Shown here piece after piece: positions 26,886-35,244 of a stretch of 64,000 nucleotides of DNA. The notes under the pieces were generated by a model. It worked only from the letters and a program-made list of their open reading frames with translations. It ran no database searches and had not been told where the DNA came from. The DNA comes from Sandaracinaceae bacterium. GTDB taxonomy: Bacteria > Myxococcota_A > Polyangia > Polyangiales > Houyiibacteriaceae. Made by a program: the position numbers and the translations under genes. How positions within the stretch are numbered: position 1 is the first letter of the stretch; every line of letters begins with the position of its first letter. The stretch lies in assembly GCA_020633055.1 (NCBI GenBank), contig JACKEJ010000012.1:248001-312000 (forward strand), in the 5' to 3' direction.

Positions 26886-29864
26886 TCACTCGTCCGGCTG
26901 AGTGTAGCGCTCGCGCGGCACCGTCACGATGCGGTCCCTGCGCGCGCGTCGGATGCGCAAGATGGCGGGGACACCCTCCGCGCCACGCAACAGAGAGCGC
27001 GCCTCGGCCGGCGAGTTGACGGGGACGTCGTCGACCTCGATCAGCTGGTCCCCGACGCGCAGCCCCGCGCGCGCGGCTCGCGACCCGTCCACCACAGCGC
27101 TGACTTCGACCTCCCGCTCCCCCAGCGCGACGGCGATGGCAACGCCGGTCACGCGCTGCCCGGAGCCAGCTTCGGCGTCTGGGTCCTCGGGGCGCACCTC
27201 GGCCTCGACCTCGGGGTCCGGGAGCGGGACGCGTCCACCGAGGCGGATGTACGCGTCCTGGACCAGCTCGCCGACGTCGACACGCACGGGCCGCCGGGTC
27301 GTCCCCGTACCCGCCTGCGGGTGTCGGGCGGTGACCACGAGGTCCCCCGCCGCGACGGGGCCCAGCACGAACGCTCCCGTGTCGTCGACGCTGACGGACG
27401 CGCTCCAGTCGTTCCCCACGGTGACCTCCGCGCCAAGCGCGGGCTCGCCCAGCACGTCCACGACCGTGCCGCTCACGTGGGCTCCGCGCGTCAGCGCCAC
27501 CTCGTCCACGTAGGCGAGCACCTCGCCGCGCCGCAACACGAGCACGGCGTCTGCCTGGGCAGGCAGGTGCACGGGGGAGCGCAGCTGCAGCGTGTAGCGA
27601 GCCACGCCGATGCGCTCGAACACGAAGCGTCCTTCTTCGTCCGTGTATGCGTGCCGGAGCGGGCGCCCGTCGCGGTGGAGCGTGATCTCCACGTCCCCGG
27701 CTGGGCCGAGGTCGTCCACCACCGTGCCACGCAGCGTGCCTGCGGGGAGCAAGACGATCCGCAGCTCGTCGTCGGTGGCCACCACGTCGAGCTCCTCGTC
27801 GGCGAGGGCCTCGTGCGACACCACCAGCCTGTACGGAGGTGGGGGGAGGCCACTGAGCTCGAACGAGCCGTCTTCGGCCGCCACCACGACCCGCTGATGC
27901 GGGTAGCGGGCCGAGAGCGACTCGAGCCGCAGTGTGGCGCCGGCGACCGGGAGGTCGTCGCGGTCGAACACGCGCCCCCGGAGGGTGTGCAACGTGGCGC
28001 TGAGCCGCAGGACCACCTCCTGCCGCTCGACGTCTCCCAACGTCACGCGCGAGCGCACGGCGGGCAGCGCGGCGGCGCTGGCGGTCAGCACCACGTTGCC
28101 CCGGCCTGCTTGGAACGTGAACGTTCCGTCGCCTGCGGTCATCGTCGTCTCGGCGTCCTGGCCCGGGATGCGCAGCTCCACGAGCACGTTCGCCACGGGG
28201 TAGTCCCCTGCGTCGACGACACGACCGTCGATCAGCGTCCCCGGCTGGAGCTCGAGGATGACCCCCTCCCGCTCCTCCCCGGGTCGCAAGGTGAGGGGCT
28301 GGGTGGAGAGGGGCGCGAAGCCGTCTGCCGTGACCCGCATGCGCACGCGACCAGGCGAGACCCCCGTGACCAGGAACGCACCGGTGGCGTCCGTGACGGC
28401 CTGACCCGTGAGCTGACGGGTGCCGCCGTGGACATCGAGGGGGATGGGGGGGATGTCACCCAGCGTCACGCCCAGCGCGCCGTCGCTGGCGAGGGGCACG
28501 GGGCCCGCGCGCTGCACGGTGAACAAGTCTGCGAAGTGCATGACCGGGTGCGCGGAGTCGTCGAGGACCTCGACCCCAGCACCTGCGACTGGGTGTCCCA
28601 AGTGGTCCAGGACGCGCCCCGCGATGGACGCCGCGCGTTGTAGCTCGACGTCGATGGGCCCGAAGCGCGGATCGTGCTCGACCTCGCGCGGCACGAAGCC
28701 CTCGGCCGAGACGCGCACCACGTGCTCTTGCGGCAAGAGACCCGTCATGCGGAAGTCCCCTGCGGCGCCCGTCGAGGCAGCGCGCGGCAGGAGCGAGATG
28801 GCCTCTTCGAGCGCGAGCACCTCGGCGTCCACGATGGGTGCGCCGAGGGAGTCGTGCACCACTCCCGTGAGGACCGCGCCAGGCGTCAGCATCAGGCGCA
28901 CGAAGGGCGTCGGCTCGCGTTCGCCGACGACGATGCCGCCGCGGGGGCGTCCCACGAGATCTCCGTGGGCCGCGCGGAGCTCGTAGACGCCCGCTGGCAC
29001 TTGGGGCCACGCGAAGCGGCCCATCGCATCGGTCTCGAGTTCTCGCGGCGGCCATACTCCGCTGCCCGCCAACACGACGCGCGCCCTCGGTACGGGGGCT
29101 CCGGCGGTGTCGACGACCACGCCGGCGAGCTGGGCCGCGAGCGACAGCGAGACCGTCAGCTCCACTGCCTCGCCGGCGGCCGGGGTGTGTAGCTCGAGCT
29201 GCGCGCGTTCGTGTCCAGGCGCGCTCACGTACAGGACGACGTCGGTGTCGGGGGGCAGCGTCGCCAGCAAGAGCGCGTCGCCGTCCGGTCGCGCCGGGAA
29301 ACGCGGCGCTTGGCGCCCGGGCAGCACGGCGAACGCGTGCATGGCCGTGAGTGGGATGCCGCCAGCCTCACGCTCCGCGGCGTCACGCGCCTCGACATGC
29401 ACCCGGGCGAGCGCGGCGGGCGCCAGCGCGTGGTGCACGTCGAGCCGCGCGTCAGCGACGAGCTCCACGTCCTGGTGGAGCAGCACGAAGCCGGGCACGT
29501 GGACGTAGAGCGCGAAGGGCCCCTCCGGCAGCCCGCTCACGACGACGGGCGGAGCGCCTGCCAAGGGGCGTCGCGTCACCCCCTCGGACCCCTCGAGCCA
29601 CAGGTGCGAACCCTGGGGCAGCGAGTCTTGTCCCAGCCCGCTCAGCGAGACTCGCAGCTCGCCCCGGCCGCCGGCCTGCGGTTCCCCTGGCGCGTCCGTG
29701 TCCGTGTCTTCCGCACCGCCGCCCCCGACTCGCGTCGGAGGGTCCCCCGAGCGGCTCGAGCCCGGCACCAACACGAGGGCGAGCGCCAGCAGACCCGCCC
29801 ACAGGCCTGCGCGGGGGGAGCTCGCCGAGGGCGGCGCAGATGGGTTCGGGGATGGTTCTTCCAC
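26886..29864 (-). CDS. Large carboxypeptidase-regulatory-repeat protein with C-terminal PDZ
   Basis: The product is 992 residues if the GTG at 29864 is used; this start precedes a hydrophobic segment (LWAGLLALALVLVPG) that serves as signal or anchor. The frame stays open to 31112 but that part lies over the divergent pseudouridine synthase gene and is rejected. After a Gly/Asp linker come about nine beta-sandwich repeats of the carboxypeptidase-regulatory/CarboxypepD_reg type, each with a signature like GTVVDDLGPAGDVEITL, GRVLDHLGHPVAGAGVEVLD or GRVFDRDDLPVAGATLRLES. The last 90 residues are a PDZ domain (SRAARAGLRVGDQLIEVDDV). Such proteins sit on the cell surface or in the periplasm. PDZ on this scaffold suggests peptide-tail binding (inference). 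Function unknown. Confidence 0.8.
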   Translation of the reverse strand: MEEPSPNPSAPPSASSPRAGLWAGLLALALVLVPGSSRSGDPPTRVGGGGAEDTDTDAPGEPQAGGRGELRVSLSGLGQDSLPQGSHLWLEGSEGVTRRPLAGAPPVVVSGLPEGPFALYVHVPGFVLLHQDVELVADARLDVHHALAPAALARVHVEARDAAEREAGGIPLTAMHAFAVLPGRQAPRFPARPDGDALLLATLPPDTDVVLYVSAPGHERAQLELHTPAAGEAVELTVSLSLAAQLAGVVVDTAGAPVPRARVVLAGSGVWPPRELETDAMGRFAWPQVPAGVYELRAAHGDLVGRPRGGIVVGEREPTPFVRLMLTPGAVLTGVVHDSLGAPIVDAEVLALEEAISLLPRAASTGAAGDFRMTGLLPQEHVVRVSAEGFVPREVEHDPRFGPIDVELQRAASIAGRVLDHLGHPVAGAGVEVLDDSAHPVMHFADLFTVQRAGPVPLASDGALGVTLGDIPPIPLDVHGGTRQLTGQAVTDATGAFLVTGVSPGRVRMRVTADGFAPLSTQPLTLRPGEEREGVILELQPGTLIDGRVVDAGDYPVANVLVELRIPGQDAETTMTAGDGTFTFQAGRGNVVLTASAAALPAVRSRVTLGDVERQEVVLRLSATLHTLRGRVFDRDDLPVAGATLRLESLSARYPHQRVVVAAEDGSFELSGLPPPPYRLVVSHEALADEELDVVATDDELRIVLLPAGTLRGTVVDDLGPAGDVEITLHRDGRPLRHAYTDEEGRFVFERIGVARYTLQLRSPVHLPAQADAVLVLRRGEVLAYVDEVALTRGAHVSGTVVDVLGEPALGAEVTVGNDWSASVSVDDTGAFVLGPVAAGDLVVTARHPQAGTGTTRRPVRVDVGELVQDAYIRLGGRVPLPDPEVEAEVRPEDPDAEAGSGQRVTGVAIAVALGEREVEVSAVVDGSRAARAGLRVGDQLIEVDDVPVNSPAEARSLLRGAEGVPAILRIRRARRDRIVTVPRERYTQPDE

Positions 29865-29933
29865 GGGCGAAGGGGCGGCAGTGTAACAGCCGGGGGTCGC
29901 GGTTTCGTCCGCTGCGCACCATACTCCCTGCCG

Positions 29934-30908
29934 GTGTCCGAGACCCCCTACATCCCGGCCGGCTGTGATCCCGAGTCGATCCTGCTGACCTTCCCCGTGC
30001 CCAGGGAGTTCGCCGGTCTGCGCTTGGACCGCTTCATCCAGAACCGCATCCCGCGCCTGTCGCGCACACGCGCGAACGAGATCGTCAAGGCCTGTGCGTA
30101 TCGCCAGGACGGCACTCGGCGGCGAGCGAGCGAGCGCGTGCGTGCGGGGGAGGTGGTGCTCTTGGTGCGCCCGCCCATGAACGAGCCCGAGACGCCGCAG
30201 TCGTTCGGTGTGCTGTACGAGGACGAGCACGTCCTGGTGGTCGACAAGCCGGCGGGGCTGCCCATGCACCCGACGGCGACCTACCACAAGCACACGCTCA
30301 CCTGGCTGTTGAAAGAGCGCTACCCCGACGACCCGCCGCAGTTCGCACACCGCTTGGATCGCGAGACGAGCGGCGTGGTGGTGTGTGGCAAGTCGCGCGA
30401 CATGGAACGCGCGCTCAAGAATTCGTTTCAGTATCGGCACACCCAAAAGACCTACTTGGCCGTCGTGCATGGCTGCCCGCCCGAGACCGGGACGATGGAC
30501 CAGGACCTCGCGCCGGTGGCCGATGGGCTGCACGTGATGATGGAGGTGCGCCCGCCTGGGGAGGGCCTCAGCGCTGTGACCACGTTCCGCACCCTGCGCG
30601 CTGGGCCACGCTATGCGCTGGTGGAGCTGTGGCCCGAGACAGGACGACAGCATCAGCTGCGCGTCCACCTGGCGCACCTCGGTTTCCCGATCGTGGGGGA
30701 CAAGCTCTATGGCGCGGAGGGGCCGGCGCCGTTCCTCGAGTACATCGAGGGGGGCATGACGAGTGATCTCACCCGGCGCCTGGTGCTTCCGCGTCACGCG
30801 CTGCATGCCCACGCGCTCACCATCGAGCACCCCGTCAGCGGCGAGCCCCTGCACGTCAGCTCCCCGCTCCCGGACGAGCTCGCCGCGCTGGTGGTCGACG
30901 CGTCGTGA
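29934..30908 (+). CDS. RluA-family pseudouridine synthase
   Basis: It isomerises specific uridines in rRNA or tRNA to pseudouridine. The product is 324 residues from a GTG at 29934. An N-terminal S4-like domain (LRLDRFIQNRIPRLSRTRAN) is followed by the RluA catalytic domain: VVDKPAGLPMHPTA, the catalytic HRLDRETSGVVV, KTYLAVVHG and RQHQLRVHLAHLGFPIVGD. The target site cannot be told from sequence. A CATACT hexamer ends 8 nt before the GTG and there is no Shine-Dalgarno, as for a leaderless message. It is divergent from the PDZ repeat protein. Confidence 0.93.
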   Translation: MSETPYIPAGCDPESILLTFPVPREFAGLRLDRFIQNRIPRLSRTRANEIVKACAYRQDGTRRRASERVRAGEVVLLVRPPMNEPETPQSFGVLYEDEHVLVVDKPAGLPMHPTATYHKHTLTWLLKERYPDDPPQFAHRLDRETSGVVVCGKSRDMERALKNSFQYRHTQKTYLAVVHGCPPETGTMDQDLAPVADGLHVMMEVRPPGEGLSAVTTFRTLRAGPRYALVELWPETGRQHQLRVHLAHLGFPIVGDKLYGAEGPAPFLEYIEGGMTSDLTRRLVLPRHALHAHALTIEHPVSGEPLHVSSPLPDELAALVVDAS

Positions 30909-30957
30909 GGAGGCGCGGGCGTTGGACCCGTGTCGTTCTGCGGCTACATTCCTGGTC

Positions 30958-31602
30958 ATGACGACCGCGCCCCGCTCCTCGATGCACGCCACCGGGTTCA
31001 TTCGCCCCACCGCTCCAGCGAGGAGCGCGCCGGCTTCGGGCATCCTCGTCGCGCTGCTGCTGCTCGGGAGCCTCGGGTGTGGAGCGGCGGCGCCGACGGT
31101 GCAGCCCACCACGCCGTTCCTCGAGGGCGACGCGGCGCTGTTCGACCGCGGGATCAGCTACATCACCAACCCCAGCGCGCTGGGAGGCGGATGGGAGGCG
31201 GAGTGGGCCGAGGCCCTGGAGCGCCGCGTGCAGCGCGCGGAGGCGATCGCGCTCGTGACGGGGCACACCTTTCGTGAGGACACCAACCCGCATCGTGAGG
31301 TGACCTATCGCATCTCGCTCGACGTGGAGCGCAAGCTGTACGGGGAGCTGCCCGACGACCTCGAGCTGTTGTCGCGGCCCGGGGACGAGGGCTTCGAGAG
31401 CGTCCAGGGGCAAGAGGCGCGCATCCTCGAGCAGAGCTTCGTCGTGTTCGTGAAGTGGCAGCTGAACGACGAGACGGGCGGCGTCGAGCCGGCGTTCCAC
31501 CTCGAGCCTGCGAGCGAGACGGTGGTCGCCCGCGTGCGTGAGCTCATCGAGCGCATGCACGGCGTGACCAACGGGACGCGCACCACGGTGCACTACAACT
31601 GA
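30958..31602 (+). CDS. Hypothetical secreted protein, probable lipoprotein
   Basis: The product is 214 residues. The start at 30958 gives a signal peptide with hydrophobic ASGILVALLLLGSLGCG; the Cys could be lipidated although the lipobox is imperfect. The mature part is unrecognised, with WAEALERRVQRAEAIALVTG and a C-terminal RVRELIERMHGVTNGTRTT. TACATT ends 7 nt before the ATG and no Shine-Dalgarno is seen. It lies 50 nt after the pseudouridine synthase and is convergent with the next gene. Confidence 0.75.
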   Translation: MTTAPRSSMHATGFIRPTAPARSAPASGILVALLLLGSLGCGAAAPTVQPTTPFLEGDAALFDRGISYITNPSALGGGWEAEWAEALERRVQRAEAIALVTGHTFREDTNPHREVTYRISLDVERKLYGELPDDLELLSRPGDEGFESVQGQEARILEQSFVVFVKWQLNDETGGVEPAFHLEPASETVVARVRELIERMHGVTNGTRTTVHYN

Positions 31603-31630
31603 GCCGCCCCGCGGCGACGGCCCTCGCGGT

Positions 31631-32338
31631 TCAGCGCAGCAGCAGCTCGACGCGCGGCCGACGAGCCTCGTCGAGGGTGTCCGGGCTGGCCAGCAGCCAC
31701 GGCGCGTCACCGCCCCCGCGCGTCATGCGGACCTGTAGTCCCAAGCGCGCGCCGCTGGTCGCCCGCACGGCGCGTGTCACGTCCAAGCGGACGGGCTGGG
31801 CCGCAGAGGGCTGCTCCAATCGGGCGGCCAAGCGTCGACCGATTGGCAGGAGGGGCGTCCGTCGCCGCGGGTCGAGCACCTCCCTGGCGCGCACGCGGTG
31901 AACGCTCAGCGTGCCGGGCGCCGTGGCGGTACGCCCGTTGGGATACGGGAAAAGCACCAGGACGGCCTCGACGATCGCGCGCCGGTAGGTCGGCACGGCG
32001 AAGACGAGGTTCACCACGCCGGCGGGTGCGCCGCCGAGGGTGAGCCTGTCCGACGCCGCTCGGTCCCGCGCTCGCCGCGTCGGGTTCGTGTAGCCGAGCG
32101 CGTACAAGGCGTCGGCCTCCGAGAACGTCGATGCCTGCGCGGGATCGGGGAGCGCGCGGCAGGTCCCGTCCAGATCGCAGACCGTCCCGTCGGCGCAAGC
32201 GTCGCTGACGCAGGGCCGGCGCGCGGCTCCGCACCCGACCGTGAGCGAGAGCACGACGAGCAGGGCAGCCGCCGCAGAGGACCGCGCCTGGCGTCGGTCG
32301 GGAACGCATTGCTCGGGTACTCGCACCGGCAGGAGCAT
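31631..32338 (-). CDS. Hypothetical lipoprotein, possible DNRLRE-type domain
   Basis: The product is 235 residues with a basic N-terminus, a hydrophobic stretch and lipobox TVGC near residue 36. A short Cys cluster (CVSDACADGTVCDLDGTC) follows, resembling the Cys-rich units of the first large lipoprotein. The rest (from about residue 75) has the look of a DNRLRE/disaggregatase-like beta-sandwich: VLVLFPYPNG, VRLDVTRAVRA and a final ARRPRVELLL. The domain call is tentative. It is divergent from the lipoprotein at 32395. Confidence 0.65.
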   Translation of the reverse strand: MLLPVRVPEQCVPDRRQARSSAAAALLVVLSLTVGCGAARRPCVSDACADGTVCDLDGTCRALPDPAQASTFSEADALYALGYTNPTRRARDRAASDRLTLGGAPAGVVNLVFAVPTYRRAIVEAVLVLFPYPNGRTATAPGTLSVHRVRAREVLDPRRRTPLLPIGRRLAARLEQPSAAQPVRLDVTRAVRATSGARLGLQVRMTRGGGDAPWLLASPDTLDEARRPRVELLLR

Positions 32339-32394
32339 ATCAGCCCCACGGGGAGATACCCGCGTTCCCTTGCTCGCGCGCTATAGTGCGAACG

Positions 32395-32940
32395 ATGTCA
32401 GCACGTACCCTCGCTCGCCGCCGGCCGACCCGACTCGGTCTCCCCCTCGTCTTCGTGTCCCTCCCCTTCATGGCTCTCGCCGCGTGCGGCGACGACGCGC
32501 CAGCGCCCACGGAACCGCCGCCCAACGCGGCTGGGGCCGGCCACGGAACCCACGCGGAGACGACGGCGCCCGCGGAGCCCGGGGGTCCCACCGCGACTGG
32601 GTCCAGCTTCGCCTTGGTGTCCTCCACGGCGGAGTCGTACACCGCGGGGCAGCTCGGCTCCTTCGCGATCGAGCTCACCGGTCGCGAGGGCTGGCACGTG
32701 AACATGGAGTACCCCACCGTCGTGCAGGTCGAGGGCGAGGGGGTCTCGTTCCCCACCGCGCGGTTGGAGCGGGCCCAGGCCGCCGAGTTCGGAGAGGAGC
32801 GCGTGCGCTTCGAAGTGCCCTTCACGCCGGGCGCAGCGGGTGCGAAGGAGGTGCAGGCGCGCGTGCAGTTCGCGATGTGCAATCCCAGCAATTGCGTGCC
32901 GGAAGAGCGCACCCTCACCCTCGCGCTGGCGGTGCAGTGA
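32395..32940 (+). CDS. Small lipoprotein, possibly DsbD-alpha-like
   Basis: The product is 181 residues. The signal peptide ends in LAAC (lipobox), then a Thr/Pro/Gly-rich linker, then a domain of about 110 residues with GWHVNMEYPTVVQVEG and a near-terminal CNPSNCVPEERTL. A beta domain with a CxxxxC pair near its end recalls the periplasmic N-terminal domain of DsbD, but the match is loose. TATAGT (32382-32387) ends 7 nt before the ATG with no Shine-Dalgarno. Its stop overlaps the GTG of the kinase gene that follows, so the two are coupled. Confidence 0.65.
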   Translation: MSARTLARRRPTRLGLPLVFVSLPFMALAACGDDAPAPTEPPPNAAGAGHGTHAETTAPAEPGGPTATGSSFALVSSTAESYTAGQLGSFAIELTGREGWHVNMEYPTVVQVEGEGVSFPTARLERAQAAEFGEERVRFEVPFTPGAAGAKEVQARVQFAMCNPSNCVPEERTLTLALAVQ

Positions 32941-35219
32941 GCGACGACGAGGTGCGTGTGGGCGAGCGCGCTGCGGAGATCGAGGCGCTGCTCGAGCAGA
33001 CCTACGCGCGAACGCGTGACCGCTTCGAACGGGAACGCCGCGTGCTCAGCTTCGACGCGTACCTCGACTTGGTCGCCCGGGAGCCGTCGCGTGCCGTTCG
33101 CGACGCTGCCACCTACGCGCGAGATGCCCTCGACCACTTCGGTCGCTACGAGGTGGCGCGACCGACGGGGCTCACGCACCGTTACCGCTTGTTCGATCTC
33201 GACTTCGGCGGAGATACGGCGCCGACCACGGGCTCCCGCCACGACGACCGCGAGCGACTGATCGGGCACGAGGAGCTCCAGGAGAGCTTCCGGCGCGCAC
33301 TGGAGGGGTTCATTCGCGAGGGGCGCGTGAACCGCATGGTCATGCTGCACGGCCCCAACGGCAGCGCCAAGTCCACGTTCGTCGCGTGCCTCATGCGCGG
33401 CCTCGAGGCGTACTCACGCGCTGCGGAGGGCGCCCTGTACCGCTTCGCGTGGGTCTTTCCCAAGTCACCCGACCAGTCCGGGATCGGTTTCTCGGCGGCT
33501 GGCGGCGCAAGGAGCGAGCTCGAGTCGTTTGCGCTCCTGCCAGAGTCGCGCATTGCGGTGAAGCTCACCAGCGAGCTCAAGGACCACCCGCTGCTGCTGC
33601 TGCCCCGCGCCGAGCGGCGTGAGCTGCTCGCGCGCGTGCTGCCCGGCAGCGCCAAGGTGCCAGCGTTCTTGGCCACGGGCGAGCTCAGCCACAAGAACCG
33701 CCAGATCTTCGAGGCGTTGCTCACCGACTACCGCGGGGACTTGCGTCGCGTGCTGTCCCACGTGCAGGTCGAGCGCTTCGACATCAGCCGCCGCTACCGC
33801 TCGGGAGCGGTCACCATCGGACCCGCGCACTCCGTCGACGCGAGCGAGCGGCAGATCACCGCTGACCGCTCCCTGTCTTCGCTGCCAGCGTCGCTGTCGG
33901 CGCTCACGCTGTTCGAGAGCTACGGTCCGCTCGTGGACGGCGCGGGCGGCATCGTGGAGTTCAGCGACCTGCTGAAGCGGCCCCTCGACGCGTGGCGGTA
34001 TCTGCTGCTCGCCATCGAGGAGGGAACGGTGCCGCTCAGCTTCTCCACGATGACCATGAACGCCCTGCTCGTGGCGAGCAGCAACGAGTTCCACCTCGCC
34101 GCCTTCCGCGAGCACCACGACTACGGCTCCTTCCGTGGACGCATGCTGCCCATCGTCGTGCCCTATCTGCGCGACTACCGCCAGGAGCAGGCCATCTACG
34201 ACACGCAGATCGCGCCCAACGTGAGCGTGCGCGTGGCGCCTCACACCACGTTCGTCGCGGCGCTCTGGGCGGTGCTCACCCGGCTGCGCCGCCCCGTCGC
34301 GCAGGCCTACGAGGACGGCGCGCTCGGGGCGATCGCGCGCACGCTCACACCGCTCGAGAAGGCGGAGCTCTATGCGGACGGGACGGTGCCGGAGCGCCTC
34401 GAGCACGACGAGCAGCTCGCGCTGCGCAGCGGGTTGTCGGCGGTTTATGCGGAGTCGCTCGTCGGGACGTCCGAGGGGCTGCTCGGGGCGTCCGCGCGCG
34501 AGATCCGCAGTGTGCTGCTCGAGGTCGCCGCCGACGCGCGCGCCACGTGTCTCGCGCCGCCGGCGGTGCTGGCGCGCCTCGAGACGCTCTGCGCCGAAGG
34601 GGACTACGACTTCCTCCGGCTCGATGTGGACGCCGGCTACCACGACGCGCGCGCGTTCGTCGAGGTGGTGCGTGAGCGCTGGCTCGATCGGGTGGACCTC
34701 GAGCTGCGCACCGCCACGGGGCTGGTGGCCGAGGAGCGCTACATGGACCTCTTCGCCCGCTACGTCACGCAGGTCTCGCACGCCGTGAAGGGCGAGCGCT
34801 GGCTCAACCCCGTCACCCAAGCCTTCGAGGAGCCGGACCACGAGCTGCTGAGGTCCGTCGAGTCCACGCTCGAGGTCACGGACCCCGACGAGTTCCGCGC
34901 CACCGTGCTCGGCGGTCTCGCTGCGTGGGCCATCGATCAGCCCGACCGCATGGCGGCCCTGCCGCAGACGGTGGACTACCGCGCGCTCTTCCCGCGCCAG
35001 CTGGCCAAGCTGGAGGCCGCCTACTTCGAGTCTCACCGGGCGCAGATCGCGCGGGTGGGGCGGTCCATGGTGGCGTTCATCAGCGGCGAGGGCGCACGCC
35101 TCGAGCCGGCCGACGCGCTGGCGGCAGAGCGCGCGTGGGGACAGCTCGAGGCCAGTGGGTACGACCCCGAGAGCGCGCGCATCGCCCTCACCGAGCTGCT
35201 GGACGCGCGCTACGTGTAG
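32937..35219 (+). CDS. PrkA-like AAA+ serine protein kinase
   Basis: The product is 760 residues from a GTG that overlaps the stop of the lipoprotein gene (GTGA). The N-terminal AAA+ domain has Walker A GPNGSAKST at 139-147, preceded by LIGHEELQESFRRALEGFIR. Further family signs are DHPLLLLPRAERRELL, FLATGELSHKNRQIFEALLT and DYRGDLRRVLSHVQVERFDI. PrkA proteins are cytoplasmic and phosphorylate serine in starvation or sporulation responses; some act as AAA+ proteases instead. In most bacteria the gene sits with yeaH/spoVR; here neither is present. The protein is longer than E. coli YeaG (about 640). The catalytic activity is inferred from family. Confidence 0.85.
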   Translation: MSDDEVRVGERAAEIEALLEQTYARTRDRFERERRVLSFDAYLDLVAREPSRAVRDAATYARDALDHFGRYEVARPTGLTHRYRLFDLDFGGDTAPTTGSRHDDRERLIGHEELQESFRRALEGFIREGRVNRMVMLHGPNGSAKSTFVACLMRGLEAYSRAAEGALYRFAWVFPKSPDQSGIGFSAAGGARSELESFALLPESRIAVKLTSELKDHPLLLLPRAERRELLARVLPGSAKVPAFLATGELSHKNRQIFEALLTDYRGDLRRVLSHVQVERFDISRRYRSGAVTIGPAHSVDASERQITADRSLSSLPASLSALTLFESYGPLVDGAGGIVEFSDLLKRPLDAWRYLLLAIEEGTVPLSFSTMTMNALLVASSNEFHLAAFREHHDYGSFRGRMLPIVVPYLRDYRQEQAIYDTQIAPNVSVRVAPHTTFVAALWAVLTRLRRPVAQAYEDGALGAIARTLTPLEKAELYADGTVPERLEHDEQLALRSGLSAVYAESLVGTSEGLLGASAREIRSVLLEVAADARATCLAPPAVLARLETLCAEGDYDFLRLDVDAGYHDARAFVEVVRERWLDRVDLELRTATGLVAEERYMDLFARYVTQVSHAVKGERWLNPVTQAFEEPDHELLRSVESTLEVTDPDEFRATVLGGLAAWAIDQPDRMAALPQTVDYRALFPRQLAKLEAAYFESHRAQIARVGRSMVAFISGEGARLEPADALAAERAWGQLEASGYDPESARIALTELLDARYV

Positions 35220-35244
35220 CCCGCTGCGCGCGCAGGCACGGGGC

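Noticed and set aside
29865..31112. N-terminal extension of the PDZ repeat protein by 416 codons
   Set aside because: It lies antisense over the well-supported pseudouridine synthase and has shadow composition (His/Arg-rich, no domain).
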